Assembly (NCBI RefSeq): GCF_003966755.1
Contig: NZ_AP018005.1
Span: 310,001-374,000, forward strand
Direction of reading: 5' to 3'
Origin: Candidatus Rickettsiella viridis
Lineage (GTDB): Bacteria > Pseudomonadota > Gammaproteobacteria > Diplorickettsiales > Diplorickettsiaceae
Length of the DNA stretch: 64,000 nucleotides
The first letter of the stretch is position 1. Each line of letters opens with the position of its first letter. Below the pieces are notes generated by a model, which worked only from the letters and a program-made list of their open reading frames with translations, had not been told where the DNA came from and made no database searches. Both the position numbers and the translations under genes were made by a program. Positions 26,389-37,657 of this stretch are shown here, in pieces.

Positions 26389-27189
26389 ATGGATTGGATT
26401 ATGTGGGCGAGTATTGGATGTTTTAACTTATTAATCGGTGGTTTTCTTACGGTGTTAGTATACCGATTGCCTTTAATGTTACATCTTCAATGGCAAAGGG
26501 AGGAGTCAGTTTTCGTTATGGATAGAAATAAATTAGCGACGCCTTTTAATTTTATATTACCTTCTTCACACTGTCCTGAATGTAAACGGGCATTAAATTT
26601 TTTTTATAGATTACCCTTGTGTGCCTATCTGTTTTTAAAAGGGAAATGTGCTTATTGTAGGAAGAAAATTCATCTCCGTTATCCCCTAATTGAAATGCTT
26701 ACTTTAATATGTTCTATCGTTGTGGCGTATCGATTTAGTTGGAGTATACAAATGTTCAGGGCGCTCGTTTTGACATGGGGGCTTATTGCACTGAGTGGAA
26801 TCGATTTTGAGCATGGGTTATTGCCTGATATTTTAGTGTTGCCTTTGTTGTGGTTAGGCCTTAGTTTAAATGTATTCCATGTGTTTGTTCCGCCCGGCGC
26901 AGCTATTTTAGGTGCCAGTGTGGCTTATCTTAGTTTGTGGATAGTGGCAAAGAGTTACCAATATCTCACTAAAAGAGAAGGGATGGGGCAGGGTGATTTT
27001 AAGTGTTTTGCCTTACTGGGTGCTTGGTTGGGAATTCATGCGCTGATTAAGATTTTGTTAATGGCTTCACTTTTAGGGTCGTTGGTCGGTTTTGTTTTAT
27101 TAATGAAGCAAAAAAACAGTAACTTTCAAAAAGCGATACCCTTTGGTCCATTTTTAGCTATTGCTGGCTGGGTTGCCCTATTGGTTTAA
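26389..27189 (+). CDS. pilD: Prepilin peptidase / N-methyltransferase PilD
   Basis: The 266-residue polytopic protein has the cytoplasmic zinc motifs CPECKRAL and CAYCRKK (residues 64-67 and 86-89). The two catalytic aspartates sit in SGIDFEHGLLPD and GMGQGDFK. It cleaves and methylates type IV prepilins and type II pseudopilins. Translation starts at the base after the pilC stop. The N-terminal methylase region appears complete but has a longer insert (EESVFVMDRNK) before the zinc motif. Confidence 0.94.
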   Translation: MDWIMWASIGCFNLLIGGFLTVLVYRLPLMLHLQWQREESVFVMDRNKLATPFNFILPSSHCPECKRALNFFYRLPLCAYLFLKGKCAYCRKKIHLRYPLIEMLTLICSIVVAYRFSWSIQMFRALVLTWGLIALSGIDFEHGLLPDILVLPLLWLGLSLNVFHVFVPPGAAILGASVAYLSLWIVAKSYQYLTKREGMGQGDFKCFALLGAWLGIHALIKILLMASLLGSLVGFVLLMKQKNSNFQKAIPFGPFLAIAGWVALLV

Positions 27190-27282
27190 AACCTTTATTT
27201 TTTATTTGGTTTTACGTTGGTATGCGTCCCGCATGCGGCTTGTGGGATTACTCTTGTGATTTTGAATTAGCGCGTTGTACGT

Positions 27283-27588
27283 CTATGCTAAAGCGCCTAA
27301 ACCTTTTTTTTCTACTATATTGAGTAGCTTTAATGAAGTGCCTTTGGGATGCTTTTCTCCAGTTTCCCATTTCTTAATAGTGGAGGGTGTTATATTTAGA
27401 AAAGCAGCAAAAACAGGCTGGCTTACCTTTTCACGTAATCTAAGTCGTTTTATCTGATGAGGACTTAATTCATGTACTGGCGTTAAACACAGGCGATCAA
27501 ATGTACGCATTGTTTCAGTTTCTAGCAAGCCAGCATCATATAAACCTTTTGCTGATTCATGAACCGTTTTAAGTATGGATTTTTTCAT
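27283..27588 (-). CDS. XRE-family antitoxin (HigA/NadS-like)
   Basis: The 101-residue protein has a C-terminal helix-turn-helix (RLREKVSQPVFAAFLNITPSTIKKWETGEKHPKG). It starts inside the toxin stop (4-base overlap, ATGA) and is second in the pair, the HigBA-like order of toxin first. It should bind the toxin and repress the pair's promoter. A few CDS pairs of this type are called NadS. Confidence 0.85.
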   Translation of the reverse strand: MKKSILKTVHESAKGLYDAGLLETETMRTFDRLCLTPVHELSPHQIKRLRLREKVSQPVFAAFLNITPSTIKKWETGEKHPKGTSLKLLNIVEKKGLGALA

Positions 27589-27953
27589 AATAAAACCTCG
27601 ATAAGTTCTCCCATTTCTATTGCTCGATTAATTTGTTTTTCATTATAAGAAAAGTAAACTTTTGCTAATGCTTTCAAGGCATGTTCTTCTCTAAGTGTTA
27701 TATTTGAGCGTTCATTTTTTGCAAACCCATAGATGAAGAAAGCACTATTATTTAACTTGAAGGCGACTATTGTTCGTGCACCACTGCTTTTACCGCGATT
27801 ACCAAGGATTATTCTTTTCTTGAAGAGGCTACCACCCAAATTGGCTTCATAAAGCCCATCACCTATTTCCTGAATAGCCTTTTTTAAGCTAAGGTCGGTC
27901 AATTTTTGTTCTTTTACCCACCGAGAAAATGCCTTATTTTTAAAAATTCGCAT
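27585..27953 (-). CDS. RelE/HigB-superfamily toxin
   Basis: The 122-residue protein has the family pattern KAIQEIGDGLYEANLGGSLFKKRIILGNRGKSSGARTIVAFK...FFIYGFAKNERSNIT, as in the RelE-like toxins annotated as HigB/RelE or DUF1044. It is likely an mRNA interferase, countered by the downstream XRE partner. It is the first gene of the pair and divergent from gpsA; the 8-bp tandem repeat lies between the two transcription units. Confidence 0.85.
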   Translation of the reverse strand: MRIFKNKAFSRWVKEQKLTDLSLKKAIQEIGDGLYEANLGGSLFKKRIILGNRGKSSGARTIVAFKLNNSAFFIYGFAKNERSNITLREEHALKALAKVYFSYNEKQINRAIEMGELIEVLL

Positions 27954-28166
27954 AATAGCTTTTCTTTTTATTATAAATATACCACTTTGTGGTCCACTTT
28001 GAAAGTGGCTTTATCTAAAATTACTAGTGAATAGTATGCTTATTGAGAAAGATACCACATGAGCTAGGGTTTGCTATGGGCTTAGCCTTATTTGGGGTTA
28101 TGGAGCTGGGAAAGGTACGGCCTTGCTTTTTATTTGACGTTGTTTCTTCATATCATAATGTGTAAA

Positions 28167-28254
28167 GATATAAAGATATAAAGATATAAAGATATAAAGA
28201 TATAAAGATATAAAGATATAAAGATATAAAGATATAAAGATATAAAGATATAAA
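28167..28254. repeat. 8-bp tandem repeat GATATAAA, 11 copies, upstream of gpsA
   Basis: Eleven perfect head-to-tail copies of GATATAAA, plus a partial unit on the left, lie 30 bases before the gpsA ATG and about 210 bases before the toxin gene start. The unit is not a multiple of 3 and is non-coding. Each unit contains TATAAA-like -10 material, so a change in copy number could alter promoter spacing. Confidence 0.97.
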
Positions 28255-28283
28255 AACGACTATAAATAATCGGGAAGTAACAG

Positions 28284-29276
28284 ATGTTAGAATCAGTAAA
28301 TTCTTTTTCTCCTATCGCCGTATTAGGTGCCGGTGCGTGGGGAACCGCATTAGCTCTTCACTTAGCGCGTAATGGCCAAGCCGTTAAATTATGGGCGTAT
28401 GAAAAAGAACAAGTCGAGCAAATCAACACGACACGTTATAACACGCGCTATTTGCCTGACGAGGAACTTCCGTCATCTATCGTTTGTTCCCATGATTATG
28501 AAACGGTTCTTGCGGATGTAAGGGATGTTTTAATCGTTGTTCCTAGTACGGCTTTTCGAGCAACCTTATTGGCTATCAAGCCGTTGTTAAAATCAAATCA
28601 GCGTGTGCTATGGGCAACAAAAGGTTTGGATGAAGATAAACATCAGTTGTTGCATGAAGTGGCCAGTGAAATATTGGGTGACGTTGATATGGCGGTTCTT
28701 TCGGGTCCTAGTTTTGCTAAAGAAGTGGCGATGGGGTTACCCACTGCAGTTACTATTGCTTCAAACCAACAGGCGTTTGCTAATGATCTACAGCAGCGAT
28801 TCAGGAGCGACAAATTTCATGTAGAGTTAACAAAAGATATTATAGGTGTTGAGCTAGGCGGGGCGGTAAAAAATATATTGGCTATTGCGGTAGGGATGAC
28901 TGAAGGTTTGGGTTTTGGTGCGAATGCAAAAGCCGCTTTGATGACAAAAGGTTTATCAGAAATGATTGCTTTGGGTAGTAAATTAGGCGCGGAACAAGAA
29001 ACCTTTTTGGGTTTGTCTGGCTTAGGTGATTTAATATTAACCTGCACCGATAATCAATCACGCAATCGCCGTTTAGGTTTGGCTTTGGGACAAGGCAAAA
29101 GCTTGCAACAAGTACAAAAAGAAATTGGTACCACCGAAGGAACCATTACCGCTAAAAATGTTTTTTATTTACTGGAAAAATACAAAGTTAAGCTACCCAT
29201 TTGTGAATCCGTTTATCGTGTTTTATACGAACAAAAAGAGCCACAATTTCTTTTCGATACGTTTTTTAGTCAATAA
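28284..29276 (+). CDS. gpsA: NAD(P)-dependent glycerol-3-phosphate dehydrogenase
   Basis: The 330-residue protein makes sn-glycerol-3-phosphate from DHAP for phospholipids. It has the Rossmann motif LGAGAWGTALALHLA (residues 14-28), LSGPSFAKEVA, the catalytic lysine of ELGGAVKNILAIAVG and GLGDLILTCTDNQSRNRR. GGAAG precedes the ATG with a 7-base gap. It stands alone after the tandem repeat and is followed by a REP-like repeat and convergent aconitase. Confidence 0.97.
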   Translation: MLESVNSFSPIAVLGAGAWGTALALHLARNGQAVKLWAYEKEQVEQINTTRYNTRYLPDEELPSSIVCSHDYETVLADVRDVLIVVPSTAFRATLLAIKPLLKSNQRVLWATKGLDEDKHQLLHEVASEILGDVDMAVLSGPSFAKEVAMGLPTAVTIASNQQAFANDLQQRFRSDKFHVELTKDIIGVELGGAVKNILAIAVGMTEGLGFGANAKAALMTKGLSEMIALGSKLGAEQETFLGLSGLGDLILTCTDNQSRNRRLGLALGQGKSLQQVQKEIGTTEGTITAKNVFYLLEKYKVKLPICESVYRVLYEQKEPQFLFDTFFSQ

Positions 29277-29290
29277 ATAACGCATTAACC

Positions 29291-29328
29291 GTCATTGCGA
29301 GCGCGAAGCGCGCGGCAATCTAGTGAAA
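29291..29328. repeat. REP-like repeat, first module only, copy 2
   Basis: GTCATTGCGAGCGCGAAGCG followed by CGCGGCAATCTAGTGAA lies between the convergent gpsA and aconitase genes. The internal palindrome GCGCGAAGCGCGC can form a hairpin. It is identical to the first module at 32454. Confidence 0.75.
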
Positions 29329-29334
29329 TAGCGT

Positions 29335-31269
29335 TTATTTTTGTTTTACCCAATTAATAAGACCCCCAGTGAGTAATACCTCTAGTTCACGAGGGCTTAA
29401 GCTATGGCGCAGGGTATAGATTTTATTCTTGGTTTTATTGTTTACTTTAACGGCTTGTGTTTTTTGAATCGTCTGCTGCACGTTAGCTAGTTCTAAAATA
29501 TCATTTTGTTCTATATCGTCGTAATCGGCGGGATTTTCAAAAACAAGCGGTAAAATTCCAAAGTTAATAAGGTTTTGTCGATGAATGCGTGCAAAGCTTT
29601 TTGTCATCACCGCTTGTACACCTAAATAACGTGGTGCAATCGCAGCATGTTCTCGGCTTGAACCCTGACCATAATTATCACCGCCTACAATAATGGATCC
29701 GGTTTTTTGATATTTCAATGCACGTTTTGGGTAGTCAGGATCAATTTGATCAAATACAAATTGGCTAATACCTGGAATATTGCTACGAAAAGGTAATATT
29801 TTAGCGCCGGCCGGTAAAATTGTATCAGTAGAGATATCATCGCCTAGTTTAATTAAAACAGGACCTTCAATGGTTTGTGGTAAAACACTAAATTCAGGTA
29901 AGGGTTGAATATTGGGACCTTTCACTAATTTCGTGGAGGCATTAATGTCTTTGGGTGCCAGCAGCATGTGGGTGTTAAGAATGATTTGCGCAGGCTCTTT
30001 AAAACGTATGATTGCTTTTCTACCTAAGGTGCTTGGATCAGTAATCACACCGGTGAGTGCCGAAGCAGCGGCTGTTTCTGGACTGCAAAGATAAACTTGA
30101 TCCTCTTTTGTACCTGATCGCCCAGGAAAATTTCTTGGTACGGTTCGTAAACTAATTTTTCCGGTGGCGGGTGCTTGGCCCATGCCAATACAACCATTGC
30201 AACCGGCTTGATGAATGCGACCGCCCGCATGAATTAGTTTTTCTAAGATGCCTAGTTTTACCATGTTTTCTAAAATTTGTCGGGAAGTCGGATTAATGTC
30301 CAAGGAAACACCAGGAAACACTTGTTTTCCCGCTATAATTTCTGCGGCAATAGCAAAATCACGTAAGCCAGGATTGGCCGATGATCCAATCATCGCTTGA
30401 TAAATAGGCCGTCCCGCGACATCCTTAACAGGCACTACTTTCCCTGGACTAGATGGCAATGCAATCATCGGTACTAATTTAGATAAATTAATTTCTTCGT
30501 GTTCATCGTAGCTTGCGTTCGAATCGGCGATGATTTCTTGCCAATCATCTTCACGTTGTTGTGCTTGAAGAAACTCACGTGTTATTTCATCAGATGGAAA
30601 TACAGACGTAGTGGCACCTAATTCAGCGCCCATATTAGCGATGACATGTCTATCCATCGCAGATAAATATTGTAGTCCTGGACCATAATATTCAATAATT
30701 TTTCCTATGCCACCGTCTACATCATGTCGTCGCAAAAATTCCAAGATAATATCTTTGGCGCTCACCCAAGCGGGTAATTCTCCGGTTAATTTTACGCCCC
30801 AAACTTTAGGCATCGTGACATGAAAAGGCTGCCCTGCAATAGCCATGGCTACTTCAAGGCCACCGGCACCGATTGCTAGCATTCCCATAGAGCCGGCAGC
30901 ACAGGTGTGGCTATCTGATCCCAGTAGTGTTTTTCCTGGTTTACCAAAACGCTCCATGTGTACAGGATGACTGACGCCATTACCGGGCCCGCTATAATGC
31001 AAACCAAATTTTTTACAGGCACTGAGTAAAAATAAATGGTCATCAGCATTTTTAAAGTCAGTTTGTAATAGATTGTGATCAATATACTGCACTGAGACTT
31101 CGGCTTTAGTGCGATCTAATTGCATGGCTTCGCATTCCAGCATCACCATCGTTCCTGTGGCATCTTGGCATAAGGTTTGATCAATCTTAAGGCCAATTTC
31201 ATTACCAGGGATCATTTCGCCTTCGACTTTATGTGCGCTAATCAGTTTCTGAGTCACATTTTGAGCCAT
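29335..31269 (-). CDS. Aconitate hydratase, short (Aquifex/putative) type
   Basis: The 644-residue enzyme of the TCA cycle isomerises citrate and isocitrate. It is shorter than AcnA (about 890), matching the 'putative aconitase' group that resembles the joined LeuC and LeuD parts. Visible are LLGSDSHTCAAGSMGMLAIG (first cluster Cys), GCNGCIGMGQAPATG (the other two cluster Cys), and the swivel-domain motif GDNYGQGSSREHAA. It is a single leftward gene with a plausible start at 31269. Its start region is 260 bases from dsbB. Confidence 0.93.
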   Translation of the reverse strand: MAQNVTQKLISAHKVEGEMIPGNEIGLKIDQTLCQDATGTMVMLECEAMQLDRTKAEVSVQYIDHNLLQTDFKNADDHLFLLSACKKFGLHYSGPGNGVSHPVHMERFGKPGKTLLGSDSHTCAAGSMGMLAIGAGGLEVAMAIAGQPFHVTMPKVWGVKLTGELPAWVSAKDIILEFLRRHDVDGGIGKIIEYYGPGLQYLSAMDRHVIANMGAELGATTSVFPSDEITREFLQAQQREDDWQEIIADSNASYDEHEEINLSKLVPMIALPSSPGKVVPVKDVAGRPIYQAMIGSSANPGLRDFAIAAEIIAGKQVFPGVSLDINPTSRQILENMVKLGILEKLIHAGGRIHQAGCNGCIGMGQAPATGKISLRTVPRNFPGRSGTKEDQVYLCSPETAAASALTGVITDPSTLGRKAIIRFKEPAQIILNTHMLLAPKDINASTKLVKGPNIQPLPEFSVLPQTIEGPVLIKLGDDISTDTILPAGAKILPFRSNIPGISQFVFDQIDPDYPKRALKYQKTGSIIVGGDNYGQGSSREHAAIAPRYLGVQAVMTKSFARIHRQNLINFGILPLVFENPADYDDIEQNDILELANVQQTIQKTQAVKVNNKTKNKIYTLRHSLSPRELEVLLTGGLINWVKQK

Positions 31270-31532
31270 AATATTTTCCTAATGAAAACAAATTTAATAT
31301 AGCTTTTATCCTTGCAGTTACAAAGAGTGATTGTCCTAGCTTTCGCAGGTACAGCGGTTCTCATGCAGGCCGATATTTAAATAATCGATTGAATAGCTGT
31401 ATTAAACCCTATATTGACTGATTAGAAAATCTTATGCAAGAAGGTTTAAAAAGACGTATGGATAAGACTTAAGTGGAAAATAAAGCAATCTATAGTAAAC
31501 TAAATTATTAAACTTAATGTCAGGGTTTCATT

Positions 31533-32051
31533 ATGAATTTACCCGTTACGCGCTGGACGGACTTAATCGTTTTTTTTATATGTGTTTTATTTTTGGGGGT
31601 AGCCAGCTATTTACAATATAGAGTAGGGCTTATTCCTTGTCCATTATGTATCATTCAGCGTTTTTTAATAACGCTTTTAGGGTTGTTATTTTTAATGGGG
31701 GCATTGTTTAATTTTTCAGCAATTACCCGTTGCTGCTTACATACACTTACTTTTCTATTGTCTGTTTTGGGTGCCGTGGTGGCGAGCCGACAGCTGTGGC
31801 TAGAACATTTTCCTTCAGACCAATTATCCAGCTGCCAAGCGGCACTTGCACAATATAGCAGTTCTTTCTATTTTCAAAAAATAATTGATTTATTTTTCCA
31901 GGGGTCCAGTAATTGTGGGAGTGGTAGTTGGCGTTTTTTAAATTTAAGTATGCCCATGTGGACATTGCTATTTTTTGTGTTTTTAGCCGCCGTTTCTTTG
32001 CGACAAGTTTATATTAACCGTCGTACGCATAAACAAAAATTATTTTTTTAA
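31533..32051 (+). CDS. dsbB: Disulfide bond formation protein B
   Basis: The 172-residue inner-membrane protein has four hydrophobic helices. CPLC follows the second helix (about residues 35-38), and a second periplasmic pair is Cys in SSCQAAL and SSNCGSG. It reoxidises DsbA with quinone. No dsbA is here, but the next gene codes for a small secreted Cys-rich protein that could be a client. Confidence 0.93.
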   Translation: MNLPVTRWTDLIVFFICVLFLGVASYLQYRVGLIPCPLCIIQRFLITLLGLLFLMGALFNFSAITRCCLHTLTFLLSVLGAVVASRQLWLEHFPSDQLSSCQAALAQYSSSFYFQKIIDLFFQGSSNCGSGSWRFLNLSMPMWTLLFFVFLAAVSLRQVYINRRTHKQKLFF

Positions 32052-32115
32052 GCATTTGCACTGACTGTCTAGCAAGTGAGCAATAAAACGAGTTTGTTTA
32101 AGGAGTGGTTTTTAT

Positions 32116-32424
32116 ATGAAAATTCGTACGCTATTAATCATCTTATTATTGATAATTCCTAGCATAGCATCAGCTGCATCAGGACATCTTATTGGGGGTA
32201 TTCGCAGAGCATTGCCACCCGAGTATTTGCGTGTACCCCAATGGCAAAAATGTGCAGGAAGCATCCCATGTGGTAGCGCACAATTCGTGTGTTTGCCGAA
32301 ATTAAAACCCGCATTTTGTCCCTATCTCTCTTGGCGACTATTAAAGAGCAAACATCTGATACCGGATTGTACCGAAGGCTGTCAAGGTCTTGGCTCTGTT
32401 AAAACAACAAAGCCATGTAAATAG
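32116..32424 (+). CDS. Small secreted cysteine-rich protein of unknown function
   Basis: The 102-residue product has a clear signal peptide (KIRTLLIILLLIIPSIASAA, about residues 2-21) and a mature part of about 80 residues with seven cysteines (QKCAG, IPCGS, FVCLP, AFCPY, DCTEGC, PCK). AAGGAG lies 11 bases before the ATG. I do not recognise a family. Its place 64 bases behind dsbB on the same strand suggests a periplasmic protein that needs disulfides. Confidence 0.75.
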   Translation: MKIRTLLIILLLIIPSIASAASGHLIGGIRRALPPEYLRVPQWQKCAGSIPCGSAQFVCLPKLKPAFCPYLSWRLLKSKHLIPDCTEGCQGLGSVKTTKPCK

Positions 32425-32453
32425 GTAAATTAAAACAAACGCACCAGTCCCGT

Positions 32454-32548
32454 GTCATTGCGAGCGCGAAGCGCGCGGCAATCTAGTGAAAAGATTAGAG
32501 TTTTTTGGATGGCCACGGCTGTCACTTCGTTCCAGCCTCGCCATGACG
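32454..32548. repeat. Two-module REP-like repeat, copy 3
   Basis: GTCATTGCGAGCGCGAAGCG plus CGCGGCAATCTAGTGAA is followed after 13 bases by GGATGGCCACGGCTG...CCAGCCTCGCCATGACG. It lies between the convergent Cys-rich gene and yggT. The second hairpin is less perfect than at 13154. Confidence 0.75.
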
Positions 32549-32565
32549 GCTAAAAAATTGGATAA

Positions 32566-33159
32566 CTAATTACCCAGACTTCCCAATGCTAAGCTTGCAC
32601 CGATTTGCGCCAGTGGTTGTACTAAAAGAATCGTTAATAATTTTAAACCAATAATCAGAACTAGTGGCGAAAAATCAAAACCTGAAAAGTTGGGTAAAAT
32701 ACCTCGAATAGGTCTTATTAAAGGTTCACTGATACGTACTAATATTTCAATTAAAGGACCCTGCGCTAAGGGACTGATCCAACTTAAAATAGCTAAAGCT
32801 AAAATAGAATAGAAGAAAATATTAATCAGTTGGTTTAAAAGTTCTGCAAATGCAATAATAAGTAAACCGCCTAAATGGGGTGTCGTATTAACTTGCAGCC
32901 AGACAAGAAAAGCAATTTTAATGGCTTCTAAACCTAATAAAAGCACAATCGCGGCTAAATCCACACCATAAAGACGAGGAATAATCCGACAAATGGGTTT
33001 GAGTGGCGGGTTGGTGAGCTTAGCGATTAATACAAACAGTGGATTACGAGGATCAGTATGTACCCATTGTAATACAACACGTAAAAGCAAAATAAAAATA
33101 TATAAATCAAAAAGGGATTGAATAAGGAATAGACCCGCATGATTAAAGGGGTTTAGCAT
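32566..33159 (-). CDS. yggT: YggT family membrane protein
   Basis: The 197-residue protein holds two YGGT repeats, each with a pair of hydrophobic helices and a loop of the type (P)xxR(P)I(R/C)xI(L/I)P: PLKPICRIIPRLYGVD near residue 55 and PLIRPIRGILPNFSGFD near 150. Function is unknown; a role in cell-envelope integrity or osmotic tolerance is proposed for relatives. It overlaps the ldcA end by 17 bases. Confidence 0.93.
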   Translation of the reverse strand: MLNPFNHAGLFLIQSLFDLYIFILLLRVVLQWVHTDPRNPLFVLIAKLTNPPLKPICRIIPRLYGVDLAAIVLLLGLEAIKIAFLVWLQVNTTPHLGGLLIIAFAELLNQLINIFFYSILALAILSWISPLAQGPLIEILVRISEPLIRPIRGILPNFSGFDFSPLVLIIGLKLLTILLVQPLAQIGASLALGSLGN

Positions 33160-34078
33160 GATTGTTTAACCTAATTGTTATAATGAGTTGTTTCTTATCT
33201 AAGTTTAATTCAGTATTAGCGCCTAAAGGTAAACTACGGTTTGTTTTTCCGTGGCCAATGCCAGGAATATGCAATACAGGAACAGGTTGTTCATTTGCAA
33301 AACGTGCTAGTACAGATTGTATCAGCGTTGAATCCTTGTTCTCCTGAGGTGCAATGAAATCACCAAATAAAATAGCTTTTACGTTTTGTAAGATTCCAGA
33401 ATGTTGCAAGTGTTGCAACATTCTATCAACGCGATAGGCTGATTCATTAACTTCTTCTAAAAATAAGATTTTATTTTTTGTGTCGATTTGCCAAGGTGTA
33501 CCAAGACTGGTTTGTATGAGTGTTAGTGTACCACCTGTTATCGGTGCTTTAATCGGTATAGCATGTTTTGTATTGAGTGGAACCAGTGAGAATGCTAGTT
33601 GGTTTAATTCTCCAAAAATAAGTTTTTTAAACTCCTGAATACTGGTCGCATCAATGCGATCATGCGCTACTTGATTAGCAGAAGGTCCATGCAGTGTTTG
33701 CCAATGCCATTGTTGTTGAAGGAATAAATGCAGTGTAGTGATATCACTAAAACCAATAAATAATTTGTTGGCTTTAGGTGCTTTCAGTTTAAGTAACTCA
33801 GGAATTAAGCGTGTACAGCCATAACCGCCACGTACACACCAAACAGCGCTGGATTCCGCATTGAATAAGGCTTCTTGTAATTGTTTAAAACGATTTTCAT
33901 CCGTATTGGCACAAAGCAAATCCTCACCTAATAGCTCGGGTGAAATACGAGGTGTGAGTTGCCAATTTTTTAATAAGGTTTTTATCTGTATCAGTGATTC
34001 AGGGGCACAACCACCCGCCGGTGCAATGATATCAACGGTCGCGCCGGGTGTTAAAAGTTTATAAGCTAAAGATTGCAT
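33143..34078 (-). CDS. ldcA: Murein LD-carboxypeptidase
   Basis: The 311-residue S66-family peptidase removes the terminal D-Ala from recycled murein tetrapeptides. The Ser nucleophile lies in FIGFSDITTLH (near residue 118), the Glu in ILFLEEVNE, and the His in GIGHGKTNRSLPLG. It works in the same recycling route as Mpl, whose gene is 13 kb away. It lies between an SDR gene and yggT on the same strand. Confidence 0.94.
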   Translation of the reverse strand: MQSLAYKLLTPGATVDIIAPAGGCAPESLIQIKTLLKNWQLTPRISPELLGEDLLCANTDENRFKQLQEALFNAESSAVWCVRGGYGCTRLIPELLKLKAPKANKLFIGFSDITTLHLFLQQQWHWQTLHGPSANQVAHDRIDATSIQEFKKLIFGELNQLAFSLVPLNTKHAIPIKAPITGGTLTLIQTSLGTPWQIDTKNKILFLEEVNESAYRVDRMLQHLQHSGILQNVKAILFGDFIAPQENKDSTLIQSVLARFANEQPVPVLHIPGIGHGKTNRSLPLGANTELNLDKKQLIITIRLNNHAKPL

Positions 34079-34089
34079 GGTTTAGTCGA

Positions 34090-34881
34090 CTAAAAAGGAA
34101 ATCGGCTTTCTCCACCATCAACAGTGATGGTTGATCCAGTTATAAAGTTAGCGCCGGCTGAACTAAGAAATACAATCGGTGCAGCAATTTCTTCCGGCTT
34201 ACCCATCCTACCTAATGGAATAACGGATTCTCTTTTTGCTATAACTTCTTCTGTGCTCAACTTTGCATTTTTTGCCATCGTTTCTAAAATGTGGTTCGTC
34301 TGCTCAGTACGGGTCCAACCGGTTAATATGCTATTAACTAGAATATTATCTTTGGCTAGTTCATCGGCTTGTGTTTTTGATAATGCAACGACAGCAGAGC
34401 GAATTGAATTAGATAACCCTAAATTTGCAATGGGATTACGAACAGAGGAAGAACAAAGATGAATAATCCGACCCCATTTTTGTTCTTTCATGCTAGGGAT
34501 GACCGCACGTGATAAACGCACGGCGCTCATTAAGGTTAGCTCAAAGGCTTCTTGCCATTTTTTATCGTCTAGATCAACGAAAGCACCTTTGGGTGGTCCG
34601 CCTATATTGGTAATACAAACATGTATTGTTTTAAACTGTTTAAGAACAGATTCAACCCAGTTTTGAATAGTTTCTGCCTGCGTGAGGTCAACGGCAGTTG
34701 CTGAAATTTCTGCCTTGGTTTCATCATGAATTTTTTTTGCGGCTTTCTCGATGGTTTCTTTATCTCGCGCACAAATAACAACGCGTGCACCTTCGCGAGC
34801 AAACGCTAAGGCAGTTGCATAACCAATGCCTTGACTTGCTCCAGCGATTAAAATGACTTTATTCTTGAGTTCTAAATTCAT
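34090..34881 (-). CDS. SDR-family oxidoreductase lacking the usual YxxxK
   Basis: The 263-residue Rossmann protein has the cofactor motif GASQGIGYATA (residues 14-24), NIGGPP where classical SDRs have NNAG, and a Ser-rich CSSSVR strand. The active-site YxxxK is replaced by NxxxR (LGLSNSIRSAVVAL). A branch of SDRs annotated as beta-ketoacyl reductase-like has such LSN(S/A/V)xR sequences, so this is likely family-specific. Its substrate is unknown. It ends 12 bases before the ldcA start. Confidence 0.88.
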   Translation of the reverse strand: MNLELKNKVILIAGASQGIGYATALAFAREGARVVICARDKETIEKAAKKIHDETKAEISATAVDLTQAETIQNWVESVLKQFKTIHVCITNIGGPPKGAFVDLDDKKWQEAFELTLMSAVRLSRAVIPSMKEQKWGRIIHLCSSSVRNPIANLGLSNSIRSAVVALSKTQADELAKDNILVNSILTGWTRTEQTNHILETMAKNAKLSTEEVIAKRESVIPLGRMGKPEEIAAPIVFLSSAGANFITGSTITVDGGESRFPF

Positions 34882-34901
34882 AGTTTAATCTCGAGTAGTG
34901 T

Positions 34902-37461
<2,560 letters not shown>

Positions 37462-37601
37462 ACGTGATAGGTTAAAAACGGAAAATTATACCATAAATTA
37501 CCTTAATTTGACCGTTTTTATTTGAAAGGGCGGCTTAAGCTAGGCGGCTGCTTTTAGCCTCAGAGAGCGATTTTTTACAAAATGCCCCACTCGTTAATTT
37601 A

Positions 37602-37630
37602 TTGACAGGAAAATCACTTGCCGCGATACT
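37602..37630 (+). promoter_or_regulatory. Sigma-70 promoter of alaS
   Basis: TTGACA (37602-37607), 17 bases, then GATACT (37625-37630), 28 bases before the alaS ATG. This is close to consensus. The rest of the gyrB-alaS gap shows only a weak hairpin (AACCCG...CGGGTT at 37367-37386) in the gyrB leader. Confidence 0.75.
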
Positions 37631-37657
37631 CTTGGCTTTTGTTTTGACGAGCCTGAT

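Noticed and set aside
28163-28255. Tandem array as a CRISPR
   Set aside because: The unit is 8 bp with no spacers and no cas genes nearby; it is a simple tandem repeat.
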